A DNA stretch of 64,000 bases, from NCBI GenBank assembly GCA_011389895.1, contig JAABTN010000003.1, positions 1 through 64,000 on the forward strand, written 5' to 3'. The notes under the pieces were generated by a model that was not told the DNA's origin, ran no database searches, and saw only the letters and a program-made list of their open reading frames with translations. The DNA comes from Maritimibacter sp. GTDB lineage: Bacteria; Pseudomonadota; Alphaproteobacteria; Rhodobacterales; Rhodobacteraceae. The position numbers and the translations under genes were made by a program. Shown here in pieces: positions 32,770 through 43,391 of this stretch (within the stretch, counting starts at the first letter, position 1; each line of letters begins with the position of its first letter).

Positions 32770-33024
32770 ATGAAACCGATCACGATCTATACCACCCCCT
32801 TTTGCGGCTTCTGCGTCGCGGCGAAACGGCTTTTGAAAAAGAAGAACGCCGAGTTTAACGAGATCGACGTGTCGCGCGACAAGGAGAAGCGGCAGGAGAT
32901 GATGCAGAAATCCGGACAGCACACCGTGCCGCAAATCTGGATTGGCGAAATCCACGTCGGTGGGTGCGACGAGCTGCATGAACTTGAGCGCGCGGGCAAA
33001 CTCGACCCCCTGCTGGCCGCGTGA
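32770..33024 (+). CDS. grxC: Glutaredoxin 3
   Basis: ITIYTTPFCGFCVAAKRLL; TVPQIWIGEIHVGGCDEL. Active site is CGFC. Confidence 0.92.
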   Translation: MKPITIYTTPFCGFCVAAKRLLKKKNAEFNEIDVSRDKEKRQEMMQKSGQHTVPQIWIGEIHVGGCDELHELERAGKLDPLLAA

Positions 33025-33845
33025 CCCGGGTCGCGCTGGTTCAGCTTTGTTCCGGCGACGATCCCGCCGCCAACCTTCCCGCAACGCGCGCGCTTGTGCA
33101 AAAGGCGGCGGCGGAGGGGGCGCGCTTCGTGTTGACCCCCGAGGTGACGAATTGCGTCTCGACCAGCCGGGCGCACCAGGAAGAGGTGCTTTCACCCGAG
33201 GAGACCGATGTTACCTTGGCGGCCCTGCGGGCTGACGCAGCCGCGCTTGGGGTTTGGCTTCTGATCGGGTCTCTGGCGCTCAAGACGGATGATCCCGATG
33301 GCCGGTTCGCGAACCGGTCTTTCCTGATCGACCCGGCGGGAAGTATCACCGCGCGGTATGACAAGATCCACATGTTCGATGTCGATGTCTCGACCAGCGA
33401 ACGGTATCGCGAAAGCGCGGGTTATCGCCCGGGATCGGTCTCTGAATTGGCCCAGGTCGATGGAATTCCGGTCGGACTTACCATCTGTTACGACGTGCGG
33501 TTCCCGCATCTTTATCGAAGGCTCGCCCAGGCCGGGGCCAGCATTCTGACCGTGCCTTCCGCCTTTTCGACAGCCACCGGACCGGCACATTGGGAGGTGT
33601 TGTTGCGCGCCCGGGCCATTGAAACCGGGTGTTTCGTGCTCGCCCCCGCGCAGACCGGTCAGAACACCGGGAAGAGAGCGACGCATGGGCATTCTCTCGC
33701 GGTGTCACCTTGGGGCACGGTTCTGGCTGATGGCGGCAGCGCGCCGGGGATAACCTTGGTTGATCTTGACCTCTCGGACGTGGAAAAGTCGCGTCATCGT
33801 ATCCCGGCCCTGCGCCATGACCGCGAGTTTGAAGACCCCGCATGA
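33021..33845 (+). CDS. Carbon-nitrogen hydrolase (nitrilase superfamily, Nit1-like)
   Basis: FVLTPEVTN; YDKIHMFDVDV; GLTICYDVRFPHLYRRLA. Confidence 0.9.
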   Translation: MTRVALVQLCSGDDPAANLPATRALVQKAAAEGARFVLTPEVTNCVSTSRAHQEEVLSPEETDVTLAALRADAAALGVWLLIGSLALKTDDPDGRFANRSFLIDPAGSITARYDKIHMFDVDVSTSERYRESAGYRPGSVSELAQVDGIPVGLTICYDVRFPHLYRRLAQAGASILTVPSAFSTATGPAHWEVLLRARAIETGCFVLAPAQTGQNTGKRATHGHSLAVSPWGTVLADGGSAPGITLVDLDLSDVEKSRHRIPALRHDREFEDPA

Positions 33846-34288
33846 CCGACCAGTACTCAGACAGCCTGTCTGTCGCCCTCTTCAGTGAAATGTTCATGGC
33901 CGATCAGCTCGCGCGCACGGCCCTGTCGAAGGCGTTGCCAAAGGGTATGGAGCTAAGCCATTTTTCCGTGCTCAACCATCTTGCCCGCGCGGGCGAGACG
34001 CGGTCGCCGGCGCAGTTGGCGAAATCGTTCCATGTGACGCGGGGCGCGATGACCAACACGTTGAACAAGCTGGAGTGGGCCGGGCATATTCACGTGCATC
34101 CCGATTGGGACGATGCGCGGCGCAAGCAAGTGACCATCTCGCCCGCCGGGCGCAAGGCCCGCGATGCCGCGCTTGCCGCGATCACGCCGATTATCGCGGA
34201 CGTGGTCGCACAGATCGGTCCGGACAAGGTGCGCGCGGTCCTGCCCGTTCTGCGCGAGATGCGGGTGAAATTCGATGAACAGGGCTGA
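33842..34288 (+). CDS. MarR family transcriptional regulator
   Basis: LSHFSVLNHLARAGETRSPAQLAKSFHVTRGAMTNTLNKLEWAGHIHVHPDWDDARRKQVTISPAG. Confidence 0.9.
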   Translation: MTDQYSDSLSVALFSEMFMADQLARTALSKALPKGMELSHFSVLNHLARAGETRSPAQLAKSFHVTRGAMTNTLNKLEWAGHIHVHPDWDDARRKQVTISPAGRKARDAALAAITPIIADVVAQIGPDKVRAVLPVLREMRVKFDEQG

Positions 34289-34302
34289 CGTGGAGCGCGC
34301 GC

Positions 34303-35046
34303 CTAGTTTGCAACGCTCGTGGTGACATAGTTCACCGACAGGTCGCGGGACGAGATCGACCAGCTCCACAACACCGGATTGAAGACGAAACCCTTCTTGT
34401 CGACAAGCCGAAGCCCGGCGCGCGTGATCAGGTCGCCAAGCTCGTCCGGCGTAATGAATTTCTTCCACTCGTGCGTGCCCTTGGGTAGCCAGCGCATGAC
34501 ATGTTCGGCCCCGATGATGGCGACCATGTAACTTTTCGGGTTCCGGTTGATGGTCGAGGCAACCATGAGACCGCCGGGTTTCAGAAGCTGATGGCAGGCC
34601 GTGAGATAGGACAGCGGATCGGACACATGTTCGACAACCTCCATGTTGAGCACCACGTCGAATTTCTCGCCCGCCGCCGCCATCGCCTCGGCGGTGGTGT
34701 GGCGATAGTCGATGTCGAGCCCGGATTGTTCGGCGTGCACCTGCGCAACCGGAATATTCCCCGCCGCCGCATCGGCGCCCACGACCGTGGCCCCGAGCCG
34801 CGCCATGGGTTCGGACAACAGCCCGCCACCACAGCCGATGTCGAGAAGCCGGAGACCGGCGAAGGGTTTGTTGTCGGACAGATCACGCCCGAACTCTGCC
34901 GCGATTTGTGACGTGATGTAATCCAGCCTGACGGGATTCATCATGTGCAGGGGCTTGAACTTACCCGTCGCATCCCACCATTCTGCTGCCATCGCCTCGA
35001 ATTTGGCGACTTCACTGGGATCGACTGTCGTTTCTGCGGTGGTCAT
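34303..35046 (-). CDS. ubiG: Ubiquinone biosynthesis O-methyltransferase UbiG
   Basis: [63 protein letters not shown]. Confidence 0.95.
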   Translation of the reverse strand: MTTAETTVDPSEVAKFEAMAAEWWDATGKFKPLHMMNPVRLDYITSQIAAEFGRDLSDNKPFAGLRLLDIGCGGGLLSEPMARLGATVVGADAAAGNIPVAQVHAEQSGLDIDYRHTTAEAMAAAGEKFDVVLNMEVVEHVSDPLSYLTACHQLLKPGGLMVASTINRNPKSYMVAIIGAEHVMRWLPKGTHEWKKFITPDELGDLITRAGLRLVDKKGFVFNPVLWSWSISSRDLSVNYVTTSVAN

Positions 35047-35100
35047 GCTACCCTCTTGCATTGATGGCGGAACATTCTTCGCCCCCTATATTAGGTCTTG

Positions 35101-36090
35101 ATGGAACACGCCGCAGGAAAAAACAGCACAGGGGCGAAATTGTATCTCCCTCTCGAACCGTGGGATCGGCAAATGCTGGAGGTCGGTGATGGCCACCAGG
35201 TTTATGTCGAGCAATGCGGGGCAAGAGACGGCATTCCCATCGTCGTGTTTCACGGTGGCCCCGGCGGAGGATGTTCCCCCGCCATGCGCCGGTTTTTCAA
35301 TCCGCAGAAATACCGCATTATCCTGTTCGATCAGCGCGGCTGCGGCCGCTCCCGCCCTCATGCCAGCGTCACGCATAACACGACCTGGCACCTTGTCGAA
35401 GACATCGAGCTTATCCGCACTACGTTGGGGATCGACCGTTGGATCGTCTTCGGGGGAAGCTGGGGGGCGACGCTGGCCCTGATCTATGCCCAGGCGCATC
35501 CGTCGCGGGTGGCATGGCTGGTGCTGCGCGGTGTGTTTCTTGCCACAGAACGCGAGTTCAACTGGTTCTATGGCGGCGGGGCCGGGCAGTTCTGGCCCGA
35601 TCTCTGGGCCCGGTTCATGGAGCCGATCCCCGAGGACGAGCGGGATGATTTGATCAAGGCCTATCATCAGCGCCTGTTTTCCGGAAATCGCACCGATGAG
35701 CTCAAGCATGCGCGCGTCTGGGCGGCGTGGGAAAATGCGCTGGCCTCGATCGACAATGACGGGGCGATGATCGACAGCCCGGCGGATTACGCGCTCGCCT
35801 TCGCGCGGCTTGAGAACCACTATTTCCAAAACCGCGCCTTCCTGTCGGAGGATCAACAGATCCTCGCCAACATGAACAAGATCGCCCATGTGCCGGGCAC
35901 CATCGTTCAGGGCCGCCATGACATGATCTGCCCGCCCCAATCGGCATGGGCGCTGCACAAGGCATGGCCAACGTCCGAGTTTCGCATGATCCCCCGTGCC
36001 GGTCACGCGGTATCCGAGCCCGGCATTGCCGCCGAGCTTGTGCGCACCACCGACAAACTGACGCGGCAGCAAAGCACGCTGGGCCTATGA
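35101..36090 (+). CDS. pip: Prolyl aminopeptidase
   Basis: VFHGGPGGGCSPAMRRFFNPQKYRIILFDQRGCGRSRPHA; FGGSWGATLALIYAQ. Confidence 0.94.
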   Translation: MEHAAGKNSTGAKLYLPLEPWDRQMLEVGDGHQVYVEQCGARDGIPIVVFHGGPGGGCSPAMRRFFNPQKYRIILFDQRGCGRSRPHASVTHNTTWHLVEDIELIRTTLGIDRWIVFGGSWGATLALIYAQAHPSRVAWLVLRGVFLATEREFNWFYGGGAGQFWPDLWARFMEPIPEDERDDLIKAYHQRLFSGNRTDELKHARVWAAWENALASIDNDGAMIDSPADYALAFARLENHYFQNRAFLSEDQQILANMNKIAHVPGTIVQGRHDMICPPQSAWALHKAWPTSEFRMIPRAGHAVSEPGIAAELVRTTDKLTRQQSTLGL

Positions 36091-36701
36091 AGGACCAAAG
36101 GCGCATCTGGGACCGGCTGGCAAAGCGCTACATCGCATCGCCCATCGGTGATGTGCCCGCCTATGAACGCAAGCTTGAACTGACGCGCGCCTATCTGCGC
36201 CCCGGCATGAAGCTTCTCGAAATCGGCTGTGGATCGGGGAACACCGGGCGCAAACACGCACCGCTTGTGGCGAGCTATACGGCGATGGACATCTCGCCCG
36301 AAATGATCCGGCGGGGTGAGGCAGAGGGGCCGGTGCCCGACAACATGCGGTTCGAATGCGGTGACTTCGATGCAGCCGATATCGCGCCCGGGAGCTATGA
36401 CATGATCCTTGCCCTGTCGGTCCTGCATCTTCTGCCCGACCCTGAGGCAACGGTGAAAAAGATCGCGGCGGCCCTGACGCCTGGCGGATATTTCGTGTCC
36501 TCCACCGTGCCGACGCGCAACTATCCGCTCTTGCGCGTGATCGCCCCGGTGGGGCAGCTGTTCGGGCTGATCCCGCATCTCGCCTCGATCAGCGCCGGCG
36601 ACATACGCGGCTACATGACCCAAGAGGGGCTTGAGATCATCGAAGACTGGGTGCCGGATGCGAAATCTGCCGTGTTCCTCGTGGCGCGGAAACGGTCCTG
36701 A
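36087..36701 (+). CDS. Class I SAM-dependent methyltransferase
   Basis: MKLLEIGCGSGNTGRKHAPLVASYTAMDISPEMI; ALTPGGYFVSSTVP. Confidence 0.88.
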   Translation: MKDQRRIWDRLAKRYIASPIGDVPAYERKLELTRAYLRPGMKLLEIGCGSGNTGRKHAPLVASYTAMDISPEMIRRGEAEGPVPDNMRFECGDFDAADIAPGSYDMILALSVLHLLPDPEATVKKIAAALTPGGYFVSSTVPTRNYPLLRVIAPVGQLFGLIPHLASISAGDIRGYMTQEGLEIIEDWVPDAKSAVFLVARKRS

Positions 36702-36712
36702 GAACATTGTGC

Positions 36713-36741
36713 TTGCAGACTCGTCCCACCTTCCCTATATC
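36713..36741 (+). promoter_or_regulatory. Putative sigma70-type promoter of the rimP-nusA-infB operon
   Basis: TTGCAG (36713-36718) - 17 nt - TATATC (36736-36741). Confidence 0.55.
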
Positions 36742-36798
36742 CCCCTCAACAGCGGAGGCGCTGGGGTCCAAACCCGACGCTCCACCGGAACACACCGA

Positions 36799-36820
36799 CG
36801 GGCCGCTGGCCCGTTTTTTT
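36799..36820 (+). terminator. Perfect intrinsic terminator in the rimP leader
   Basis: CGGGCC-GCT-GGCCCG followed by seven T; ends 17 nt before the rimP ATG (36838). Confidence 0.8.
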
Positions 36821-36837
36821 GTGCCTGAAAGGGTTCC

Positions 36838-37428
36838 ATGTCCGATCTTGTCGCCACGACCGCGATTGACCGTCGCCTCTGTGAAATCGTCCGTCCCGTG
36901 ATCGAGGGAATGGGGTTTGAGCTTGTGCGCCTGCGGCTCATGGGTGGTAATAGCCAGACGCTGCAGATCATGGCCGAGAAACCCGAAGGCGGGATCGAGG
37001 TTGATGACTTGGCCGAGATCAACACCGCGCTGGGCGCAACGCTTGATGTCGAAGACCCGATTGACGGGGAATATACGCTTGAGGTGTCGAGCCCCGGCAT
37101 TGACCGCCCGCTGACCCGGTTCAAGGATTTCGATACCTGGAACGGGTGGATCGCGAAGCTTGAAACATCAGAGCTGATCGACGGGCGCAAGCGGTTCAAG
37201 GGCGTGATCCACGGCACCGAGGGGGACGAGATTCTCATCGAGATCGACGACCAGGGCACGCCTGTGACCATCGGTCTGACCTTTGACCTGCTGGCCGAGG
37301 CAAAGCTCGTGCTCACCGACGACCTGGTTTCCGAGATGCTGAAACAGCGCAAGGACGCGGGCATCATCGACGAAAGCCAATACGACGAAATTGAAACGGA
37401 CGACGAAGCGTCCGAGGAGGAAAGATAA
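36838..37428 (+). CDS. rimP: Ribosome maturation factor RimP
   Basis: [69 protein letters not shown]. Confidence 0.95.
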   Translation: MSDLVATTAIDRRLCEIVRPVIEGMGFELVRLRLMGGNSQTLQIMAEKPEGGIEVDDLAEINTALGATLDVEDPIDGEYTLEVSSPGIDRPLTRFKDFDTWNGWIAKLETSELIDGRKRFKGVIHGTEGDEILIEIDDQGTPVTIGLTFDLLAEAKLVLTDDLVSEMLKQRKDAGIIDESQYDEIETDDEASEEER

Positions 37429-39123
37429 ATGGCAATTACCTCTGCGAACCAGCTTGAACTGCTGCAAACGGCCGAGGCCGTTGCGCGGGAAAAGATGATC
37501 GACCCGGCGCTCGTGATCGAGGCTATGGAAGAGAGCCTCGCACGTGCTGCGAAGTCGCGCTATGGCGCGGAAATGGACATCCGCGTTGCCATTGACCGCA
37601 AGACCGGGCGTGCCACCTTCACCCGTGTGCGCACGGTCGTCGAAGAGGAAGAGCTTGAGAATTACCAGGCCGAGTTTACCGCCGATCAGGCCAAGGCTTA
37701 TTTCGAACCGGCGCGCGCCGGGCGCGAGGAATTCTGGTATCGCGATGGCGCGCTTCTGGACATGTCCGAGGCCAAGGAGCCGCAGCTTGGCGACGAATTC
37801 CGCGAAACCGTTCCGCCCGTCGACATGGGCCGGATCGCCGCCCAATCGGCCAAGCAGGTGATCTTGCAAAAGGTGCGCGAAGCCGAGCGGGATCGCCAGT
37901 ACGAGGAATTCAAGGATCGCGCGGGCACCATCATCAACGGTGTCGTGAAGCGCGAAGAATACGGCAACGTGATCGTGGACGTCGGCGCGGGCGAGGCAAT
38001 CTTGCGTCGCAACGAGAAAATCGGTCGCGAAAGCTATCGTCCGAATGATCGTATCCGGTGCTTCGTCAAGGACGTGCGCCGGGAAACCCGTGGTCCGCAG
38101 ATCTTCCTGTCGCGCACCGCGCCGGAATTCATGGCCGAGCTGTTCAAGATGGAAGTGCCCGAGATCTACGATGGCATCATCGAGATCAAGGCGGTTGCGC
38201 GTGACCCCGGATCGCGGGCTAAAATCGCCGTGATTTCCTATGACGGGTCCATTGACCCGGTCGGGGCCTGTGTCGGTATGCGCGGCAGCCGGGTGCAGGC
38301 GGTCGTGAACGAGCTTCAGGGCGAGAAGATCGACATCATCCCGTGGAATGAAGACATGCCCACCTTCCTCGTGAACGCGCTTCAACCCGCCGAGGTGTCG
38401 AAGGTGGTTCTGGACGAAGACGCCGGGTCGATCGAGGTGGTGGTGCCGGATGAGCAGCTTTCGCTCGCCATTGGCCGCCGCGGTCAGAACGTGCGCCTTG
38501 CCTCGCAGCTCACCGGGTTGGACATCGACATTCTTACCGAGGAAGAAGAAAGCAAGCGTCGTCAGGCCGAGTTTGCCGAGCGCACGCAGTTGTTCATGGA
38601 TACCCTCGATCTTGACGAATTTTTCGCCCAGCTTCTGGTGTCGGAAGGTTTCACCAACCTCGTGGAAGTCGCCTATGTCGAGATCGACGAGCTTCTGGTG
38701 ATCGAAGGGGTCGACGAAGACACCGCGCATGAGCTTCAGGCCCGCGCGCGCGATTATATCGAGGAACAGAACCGCAAGGCTCTGGAAGCCGCCCGCGAGC
38801 TGGGCGTGCAGGACAGCCTTGTCTCCTTCGACGGGCTGACGCCGCAGATGATCGAAGCGCTTGCAAAGGACGGGGTCTTCTCGCTGGAAGATTTCGCGAC
38901 CTGCGCGGATTGGGAGCTTGCGGGGGGTTGGACCACCGTCAACGGCGAGCGCGTCAAGGACGACGGGGTGTTGGAGCCGTTCGATATGGGTCTGGAAGAG
39001 GCGCAGAACCTTGTCATGACCGCCCGTATTCAGCTTGGCTGGGTCGATCCCGCCGATCTTGTGTCAGAAGAGGACGAGACCGAGGGCGAAGACGGCGAAG
39101 CAACCGAGGAGGTCGGGGCCTGA
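37429..39123 (+). CDS. nusA: Transcription termination/antitermination protein NusA
   Basis: S1 and KH motifs (DPVGACVGMRGSRVQAVVNELQGEKIDIIPW), SLAIGRRGQNVRLASQLTG. Confidence 0.96.
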   Translation: MAITSANQLELLQTAEAVAREKMIDPALVIEAMEESLARAAKSRYGAEMDIRVAIDRKTGRATFTRVRTVVEEEELENYQAEFTADQAKAYFEPARAGREEFWYRDGALLDMSEAKEPQLGDEFRETVPPVDMGRIAAQSAKQVILQKVREAERDRQYEEFKDRAGTIINGVVKREEYGNVIVDVGAGEAILRRNEKIGRESYRPNDRIRCFVKDVRRETRGPQIFLSRTAPEFMAELFKMEVPEIYDGIIEIKAVARDPGSRAKIAVISYDGSIDPVGACVGMRGSRVQAVVNELQGEKIDIIPWNEDMPTFLVNALQPAEVSKVVLDEDAGSIEVVVPDEQLSLAIGRRGQNVRLASQLTGLDIDILTEEEESKRRQAEFAERTQLFMDTLDLDEFFAQLLVSEGFTNLVEVAYVEIDELLVIEGVDEDTAHELQARARDYIEEQNRKALEAARELGVQDSLVSFDGLTPQMIEALAKDGVFSLEDFATCADWELAGGWTTVNGERVKDDGVLEPFDMGLEEAQNLVMTARIQLGWVDPADLVSEEDETEGEDGEATEEVGA

Positions 39124-39144
39124 TCCCAGGCCTCGGGATGGCGC

Positions 39145-39783
39145 ATGACGCGCGGGGGTGCACCCAAACTTCGGGAAGCAGGGCCAGAGCGCCGCTGCGT
39201 CGCGACGGGAGAGGTGCGCCCGGTCACCGGGATGATCCGCTTCGTCATCGGTCCTGATGGCGACGTGGTGCCGGACCTTCTGGGCAAGCTGCCGGGGCGT
39301 GGTCTTTGGATCACGCCGACGAAAGCGAATTTTGCCCTCGTGGCGAAGAAGGGCGGCTTTGCCCGCGCCGCGAAGATGCCGGTCAAGGTGCCCGACGATC
39401 TGGCAGAGCGTATCGAGACCGCCCTTGCAGATCGCGTGATCCATCTTATCTCTCTAACGCGCAAAGCAGGTCGCGCCGTGGCCGGATTCGAGAAGGTCAA
39501 GGATTGGCTGGCAAAAGAAGAGGCGCAGGTGCTATTTCAGGCATTTGACGGCTCGGAACGCGGAAAAACGAAATTACGCCCGCCAGAGGGCCAAAACAGC
39601 CATTTTTCCTGCCTGAGCGCAGATGAATTGGGTTTGGCATTCGGTCGCGATCATGTGATACATGCCGCACTCGCGGGTGGCGGACTCACGAAACGTGTTG
39701 TAGAGGAAGCCGCAAAGCTAACAAGCTTACGCGACGATATGGACGGTGGGAAGGCCCACCGGAAAGGTACGAAGACTAGATGA
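39145..39783 (+). CDS. RNA-binding protein with YlxR (DUF448) and L7Ae-like domains
   Basis: [43 protein letters not shown]; lies between nusA and infB. Confidence 0.9.
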   Translation: MTRGGAPKLREAGPERRCVATGEVRPVTGMIRFVIGPDGDVVPDLLGKLPGRGLWITPTKANFALVAKKGGFARAAKMPVKVPDDLAERIETALADRVIHLISLTRKAGRAVAGFEKVKDWLAKEEAQVLFQAFDGSERGKTKLRPPEGQNSHFSCLSADELGLAFGRDHVIHAALAGGGLTKRVVEEAAKLTSLRDDMDGGKAHRKGTKTR

Positions 39784-42263
39784 GCGATACGGACGGTAAA
39801 AAGCCTCTTGGGCTGAAAGGGGGCCATCCTGGCTCCGTGAAGCAGAGCTTCAGCCATGGGCGCACCAAGAACGTGGTGGTCGAGACCAAGCGCAAGCGGG
39901 TCGTCAAACCCAAGCCCGGGTCGGGTTCGGGTGGCGGGTCGGGTGCCGGGTCGCCTGCGACCGATCCGTCCAAACGCCCCGCGGGCATTTCCGACGCCGA
40001 GCTGGAGCGCCGGATGAAGGCGCTTGCCGCCGCCAAGGCCAACGAGGCCGGCGAAGCAAAGCGTCGCGCGGAAGAAGAGAAATCCCGCGAAGAAGAGCGT
40101 GAGCGCCGCCGCCGTGAGGCGGACGAGAAGGAGCGCGAAGAGAAAGAGCGCGCCGAGGCCGCCCGCAAGAAGGCCGAGGAAGAAGAGCGTCAGCGCAAGG
40201 AAGCGGTCGAGGCGAAAGCCAAGCCCGCCGCCACGCCCGACGACCCCGCCGCCGCACAGGCCGCCGAGGCCCGCAGTGCAAAGCCGCAGGCCCGCAAACC
40301 CGACCGCGACAAACCGCAGGCCGATGACCGCAATCGCGGCAAGAGCAAGGGTGACGATGGTCGCCGCTCGGGCAAGCTGACGGTGAATCAGGCGCTGGCA
40401 GGCCGCGAGGGTGGCCGCCAACGGTCCATGGCCGCGATGAAACGCAAGCAGGAGCGCATGCGTCAAAAGGCCATGGGCAACGCCGAACCGCGTGAAAAGG
40501 TTGTGCGCGATGTGCAGGTGCCCGACGCCATTCTTGTGCAAGAGCTTGCCAACCGCATGGCGGAACGCTCTGCTGACGTGGTAAAGGCGCTCATGCAGAT
40601 GGGCATGATGGTCACGCAGAACCAGTCAATCGATCAGGACACCGCCGAAGTGATCGTCGAGGAATTCGGTCACAACATGGTCCGGGTGTCCGACGCTGAC
40701 GTCGAGCAGGTGATCCACCAGGTCGAAGACAAGGACGAAGACCTGTCTGCGCGTCCGCCGGTGATCACCATCATGGGCCACGTCGACCACGGCAAAACCT
40801 CGCTTCTCGACGCGATCCGCAATGCCAAGGTGACTGCGGGTGAAGCCGGCGGCATCACCCAGCATATCGGCGCCTACCAGGTGACAACCGACAGCGGAAC
40901 GCTTCTGTCGTTCCTCGACACACCGGGCCACGCCGCGTTCACGTCAATGCGGGCCCGTGGCGCGCAGGTGACGGATATCGTCGTGCTCGTGGTGGCCGCA
41001 GATGACGCGGTCATGCCGCAAACGGTCGAGGCGATCAATCACGCCAAGGCGGCGGGTGTTCCGATGATCATTGCGATCAACAAGTGTGACAAACCCGAAG
41101 CCGACCCGGACAAGGTGCGCACCGATCTGTTGCAACACGAGGTCATCGTCGAGAAGCTGTCGGGCGACGTTCAGGATGTCGAAGTTTCGGCCCAGACGGG
41201 TCAGGGGCTTGATGAACTGCTCGAAGCCATCGCGCTTCAATCCGAGATCCTCGAATTGCACGCCAACCCGAATCGCGCCGCCTCCGGTGCCGTGATCGAA
41301 GCACAGCTTGACGTGGGCCGGGGTCCGGTTGCCACCGTTCTGATCCAGAACGGCACGCTGCGCCAAGGTGACATTTTCGTCGTCGGGGAGCAGTGGGGCA
41401 AAGTGCGCGCCATGGAAAACGACCGTGGCGAGCGGGTGAAGGAGGCCGGGCCTTCGGTTCCGGTCGAAGTTCTCGGTCTGAACGGCACACCGGAAGCCGG
41501 TGATGTTCTGAACGTGGTCGATACCGAGGCACAGGCCCGTGAGATCGCGGAATACCGCGAACAGGCCGCGAAAGACAAACGTGCCGCTGCCGGTGCCGCA
41601 ACGACGCTTGAACAAATGATGCAGAAGGCGAAGGACGACAAGGATGTCGCCGAGCTGCCCATCCTGGTGAAAGCCGATGTGCAGGGATCTGCCGAAGCCA
41701 TCGTTCAGGCGATGGAAAAGATCGGCAACGACGAGGTGCGCGTGCGCGTGCTGCACTATGGTGTGGGCGCGATCACGGAAACCGACATCGGTCTGGCCGA
41801 AGCCTCGGGTGCGCCGGTGATCGGGTTCAACGTGCGTGCGAACGCCCCGGCCCGTAATTCGGCCAACCAGAAGGGCGTGGAAATCCGCTATTACAGCGTG
41901 ATCTACGATCTCGTGGATGATGTGAAAGCGGCGGCCTCGGGCCTGTTGTCGGCGGAAGTGCGCGAGAAGTTCATCGGTTACGCCGAGATCCGGGAGGTCT
42001 TCAAGGTCTCCAACGTCGGCAAGGTTGCAGGCTGTCTCGTCACCGAGGGCATCGCGCGGCGGTCCGCCGGTGTGCGTCTTCTGCGCGACGACGTGGTGAT
42101 CCACGAAGGCACGCTGAAAACGCTCAAGCGGTTCAAGAACGAAGTGGCGGATGTCCAGTCCGGTCAGGAATGCGGCATGGCCTTCGAGAATTACGAAGAC
42201 ATTCGCCCGGGCGACGTGATCGAGATCTTCGAACGTGAAGAGGTCGAGCGGTCGCTGGAGTGA
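39780..42263 (+). CDS. infB: Translation initiation factor IF-2
   Basis: [19 protein letters not shown]; long charged N-terminal coiled region; 4-bp overlap with the previous gene. Confidence 0.96.
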   Translation: MSDTDGKKPLGLKGGHPGSVKQSFSHGRTKNVVVETKRKRVVKPKPGSGSGGGSGAGSPATDPSKRPAGISDAELERRMKALAAAKANEAGEAKRRAEEEKSREEERERRRREADEKEREEKERAEAARKKAEEEERQRKEAVEAKAKPAATPDDPAAAQAAEARSAKPQARKPDRDKPQADDRNRGKSKGDDGRRSGKLTVNQALAGREGGRQRSMAAMKRKQERMRQKAMGNAEPREKVVRDVQVPDAILVQELANRMAERSADVVKALMQMGMMVTQNQSIDQDTAEVIVEEFGHNMVRVSDADVEQVIHQVEDKDEDLSARPPVITIMGHVDHGKTSLLDAIRNAKVTAGEAGGITQHIGAYQVTTDSGTLLSFLDTPGHAAFTSMRARGAQVTDIVVLVVAADDAVMPQTVEAINHAKAAGVPMIIAINKCDKPEADPDKVRTDLLQHEVIVEKLSGDVQDVEVSAQTGQGLDELLEAIALQSEILELHANPNRAASGAVIEAQLDVGRGPVATVLIQNGTLRQGDIFVVGEQWGKVRAMENDRGERVKEAGPSVPVEVLGLNGTPEAGDVLNVVDTEAQAREIAEYREQAAKDKRAAAGAATTLEQMMQKAKDDKDVAELPILVKADVQGSAEAIVQAMEKIGNDEVRVRVLHYGVGAITETDIGLAEASGAPVIGFNVRANAPARNSANQKGVEIRYYSVIYDLVDDVKAAASGLLSAEVREKFIGYAEIREVFKVSNVGKVAGCLVTEGIARRSAGVRLLRDDVVIHEGTLKTLKRFKNEVADVQSGQECGMAFENYEDIRPGDVIEIFEREEVERSLE

Positions 42264-42286
42264 TCCGGGCCAGATAGACGATCAAG

Positions 42287-42309
42287 GGGCGGCTCGGGCC
42301 GCCCTTTTT
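42287..42309 (+). terminator. Intrinsic terminator after infB
   Basis: GGGCGGC-TCGG-GCCGCCC followed by TTTTT. Confidence 0.85.
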
Positions 42310-42317
42310 GCTGCCGG

Positions 42318-43391
42318 TTACTGCCCCGGTGCCTCTTCGTCCTGCTCAAGCCATGCTTCGAACCGCCTTTGGCGCAAGTCGCGGGTGTTGGCGTTCCATG
42401 CGCTGTCGCGGAGCAAGGCGCGCCCGCCGTGTTGCGGGGCGTTGGGCAGATGAACGCGCATCGGCACGCCGGTCGTCGGGTTGAGCCCGATTTGTGCAAA
42501 GGCGGATTGCCGCGTCGGGCCATAGGGAATACGCTCTGAGAACCGGGCCATCGAGGTCGGGCGCATCGCGAAAGCGAGGAAATCACGCGCCGCCTCGGGC
42601 TTCTCAGTGGTTGCCGGAATGGCCCAGACTTCGGTGCCAATGATCCGGCCATCCCAGACGATATCCACGGGGGCCTCGCCGCGTGCCGCGACATCGAAAA
42701 ACCGCCCGTTGAAGCCCGCCGCCATCACTGCACGCCTATCGGCCAGCATCTTTGCAGGCTTTGCCGGGTCGCTCCACCACAAGATATCGTCGCGGATTTC
42801 ATCAAGCCGCCGGAACGCAAGCCGCAGACCCCGCCCGGTGCTGAGAAGACCATAGACCTGTTCGGGCGGGACGCCTTCGGACAAGAGCGCCCATTCAAGA
42901 ATGCCATCGGGGCTACGCTGCACCGCGCGTTTGCCGGGAAAGCGGGCGGTGTCGAAGAAATCTTCGATCCGGGTAGGTTTGACACCCGGAAACGCACGCT
43001 CATCATAGGCCAGAACGCGGGCATAGACATTTTGCGGCATGCTGCAGCGACCGGGCGCATGGGGGAGAAAATCTTCCAGCGCGGCGCGCCCGAGAAGGGT
43101 CTGCGCATCGAGCGGCAGCAACAGCCCTTCGGCGCAGGCAACGCGCGCCTGATCGGCGAGCATGTCGATCACGTCCCATTCGCCGGGCCCGGCCCATGCG
43201 CGCAATGCCGCGACCGTGCCGTCATATTGCACGGCGTTGACGGCCTGTCCGGTGTCCGCGGCAAAGGGGTCGAACACCGACACCTGTTGCGCCGCTTCGT
43301 AGGCCCCGCCCCATGTGGCCACCGTGAGATCCTGCGCAGGCGCGGCGCTACTCAGGGCGATCAGAATGGCGGACAGGCTATAGCGCAGCAT
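42318..43391 (-). CDS. Extracellular solute-binding protein (polyamine/spermidine-type ABC)
   Basis: Signal peptide MLRYSLSAILIALSSAAPAQ; DLTVATWGGAYEAAQQVSVFDPFAADTGQAV; FNGRFFDVAARGEAPVDIVWDG. Confidence 0.82.
   Translation of the reverse strand: MLRYSLSAILIALSSAAPAQDLTVATWGGAYEAAQQVSVFDPFAADTGQAVNAVQYDGTVAALRAWAGPGEWDVIDMLADQARVACAEGLLLPLDAQTLLGRAALEDFLPHAPGRCSMPQNVYARVLAYDERAFPGVKPTRIEDFFDTARFPGKRAVQRSPDGILEWALLSEGVPPEQVYGLLSTGRGLRLAFRRLDEIRDDILWWSDPAKPAKMLADRRAVMAAGFNGRFFDVAARGEAPVDIVWDGRIIGTEVWAIPATTEKPEAARDFLAFAMRPTSMARFSERIPYGPTRQSAFAQIGLNPTTGVPMRVHLPNAPQHGGRALLRDSAWNANTRDLRQRRFEAWLEQDEEAPGQ

Noticed and set aside
33842-34288. MarR gene as part of a resistance or stress island
   Set aside because: No efflux or island genes nearby; the neighbours are conserved housekeeping genes.
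36751-36790. tRNA gene upstream of rimP (as in metY-rimP of E. coli)
   Set aside because: A T-arm-like hairpin is present, but no matching acceptor 5' strand, D-arm or anticodon arm could be found.
37168-38730. 520-aa minus-strand ORF antisense to nusA
   Set aside because: Antisense artefact; composition typical of the mirror frame.
39900-40370. Tandem repeat in the infB 5' region
   Set aside because: It is the normal charged low-complexity N-terminal domain of IF-2, not an exact DNA repeat.
40944-42104. 386-aa minus-strand ORF antisense to infB
   Set aside because: Antisense artefact; IF-2 GTPase motifs are on the plus strand.
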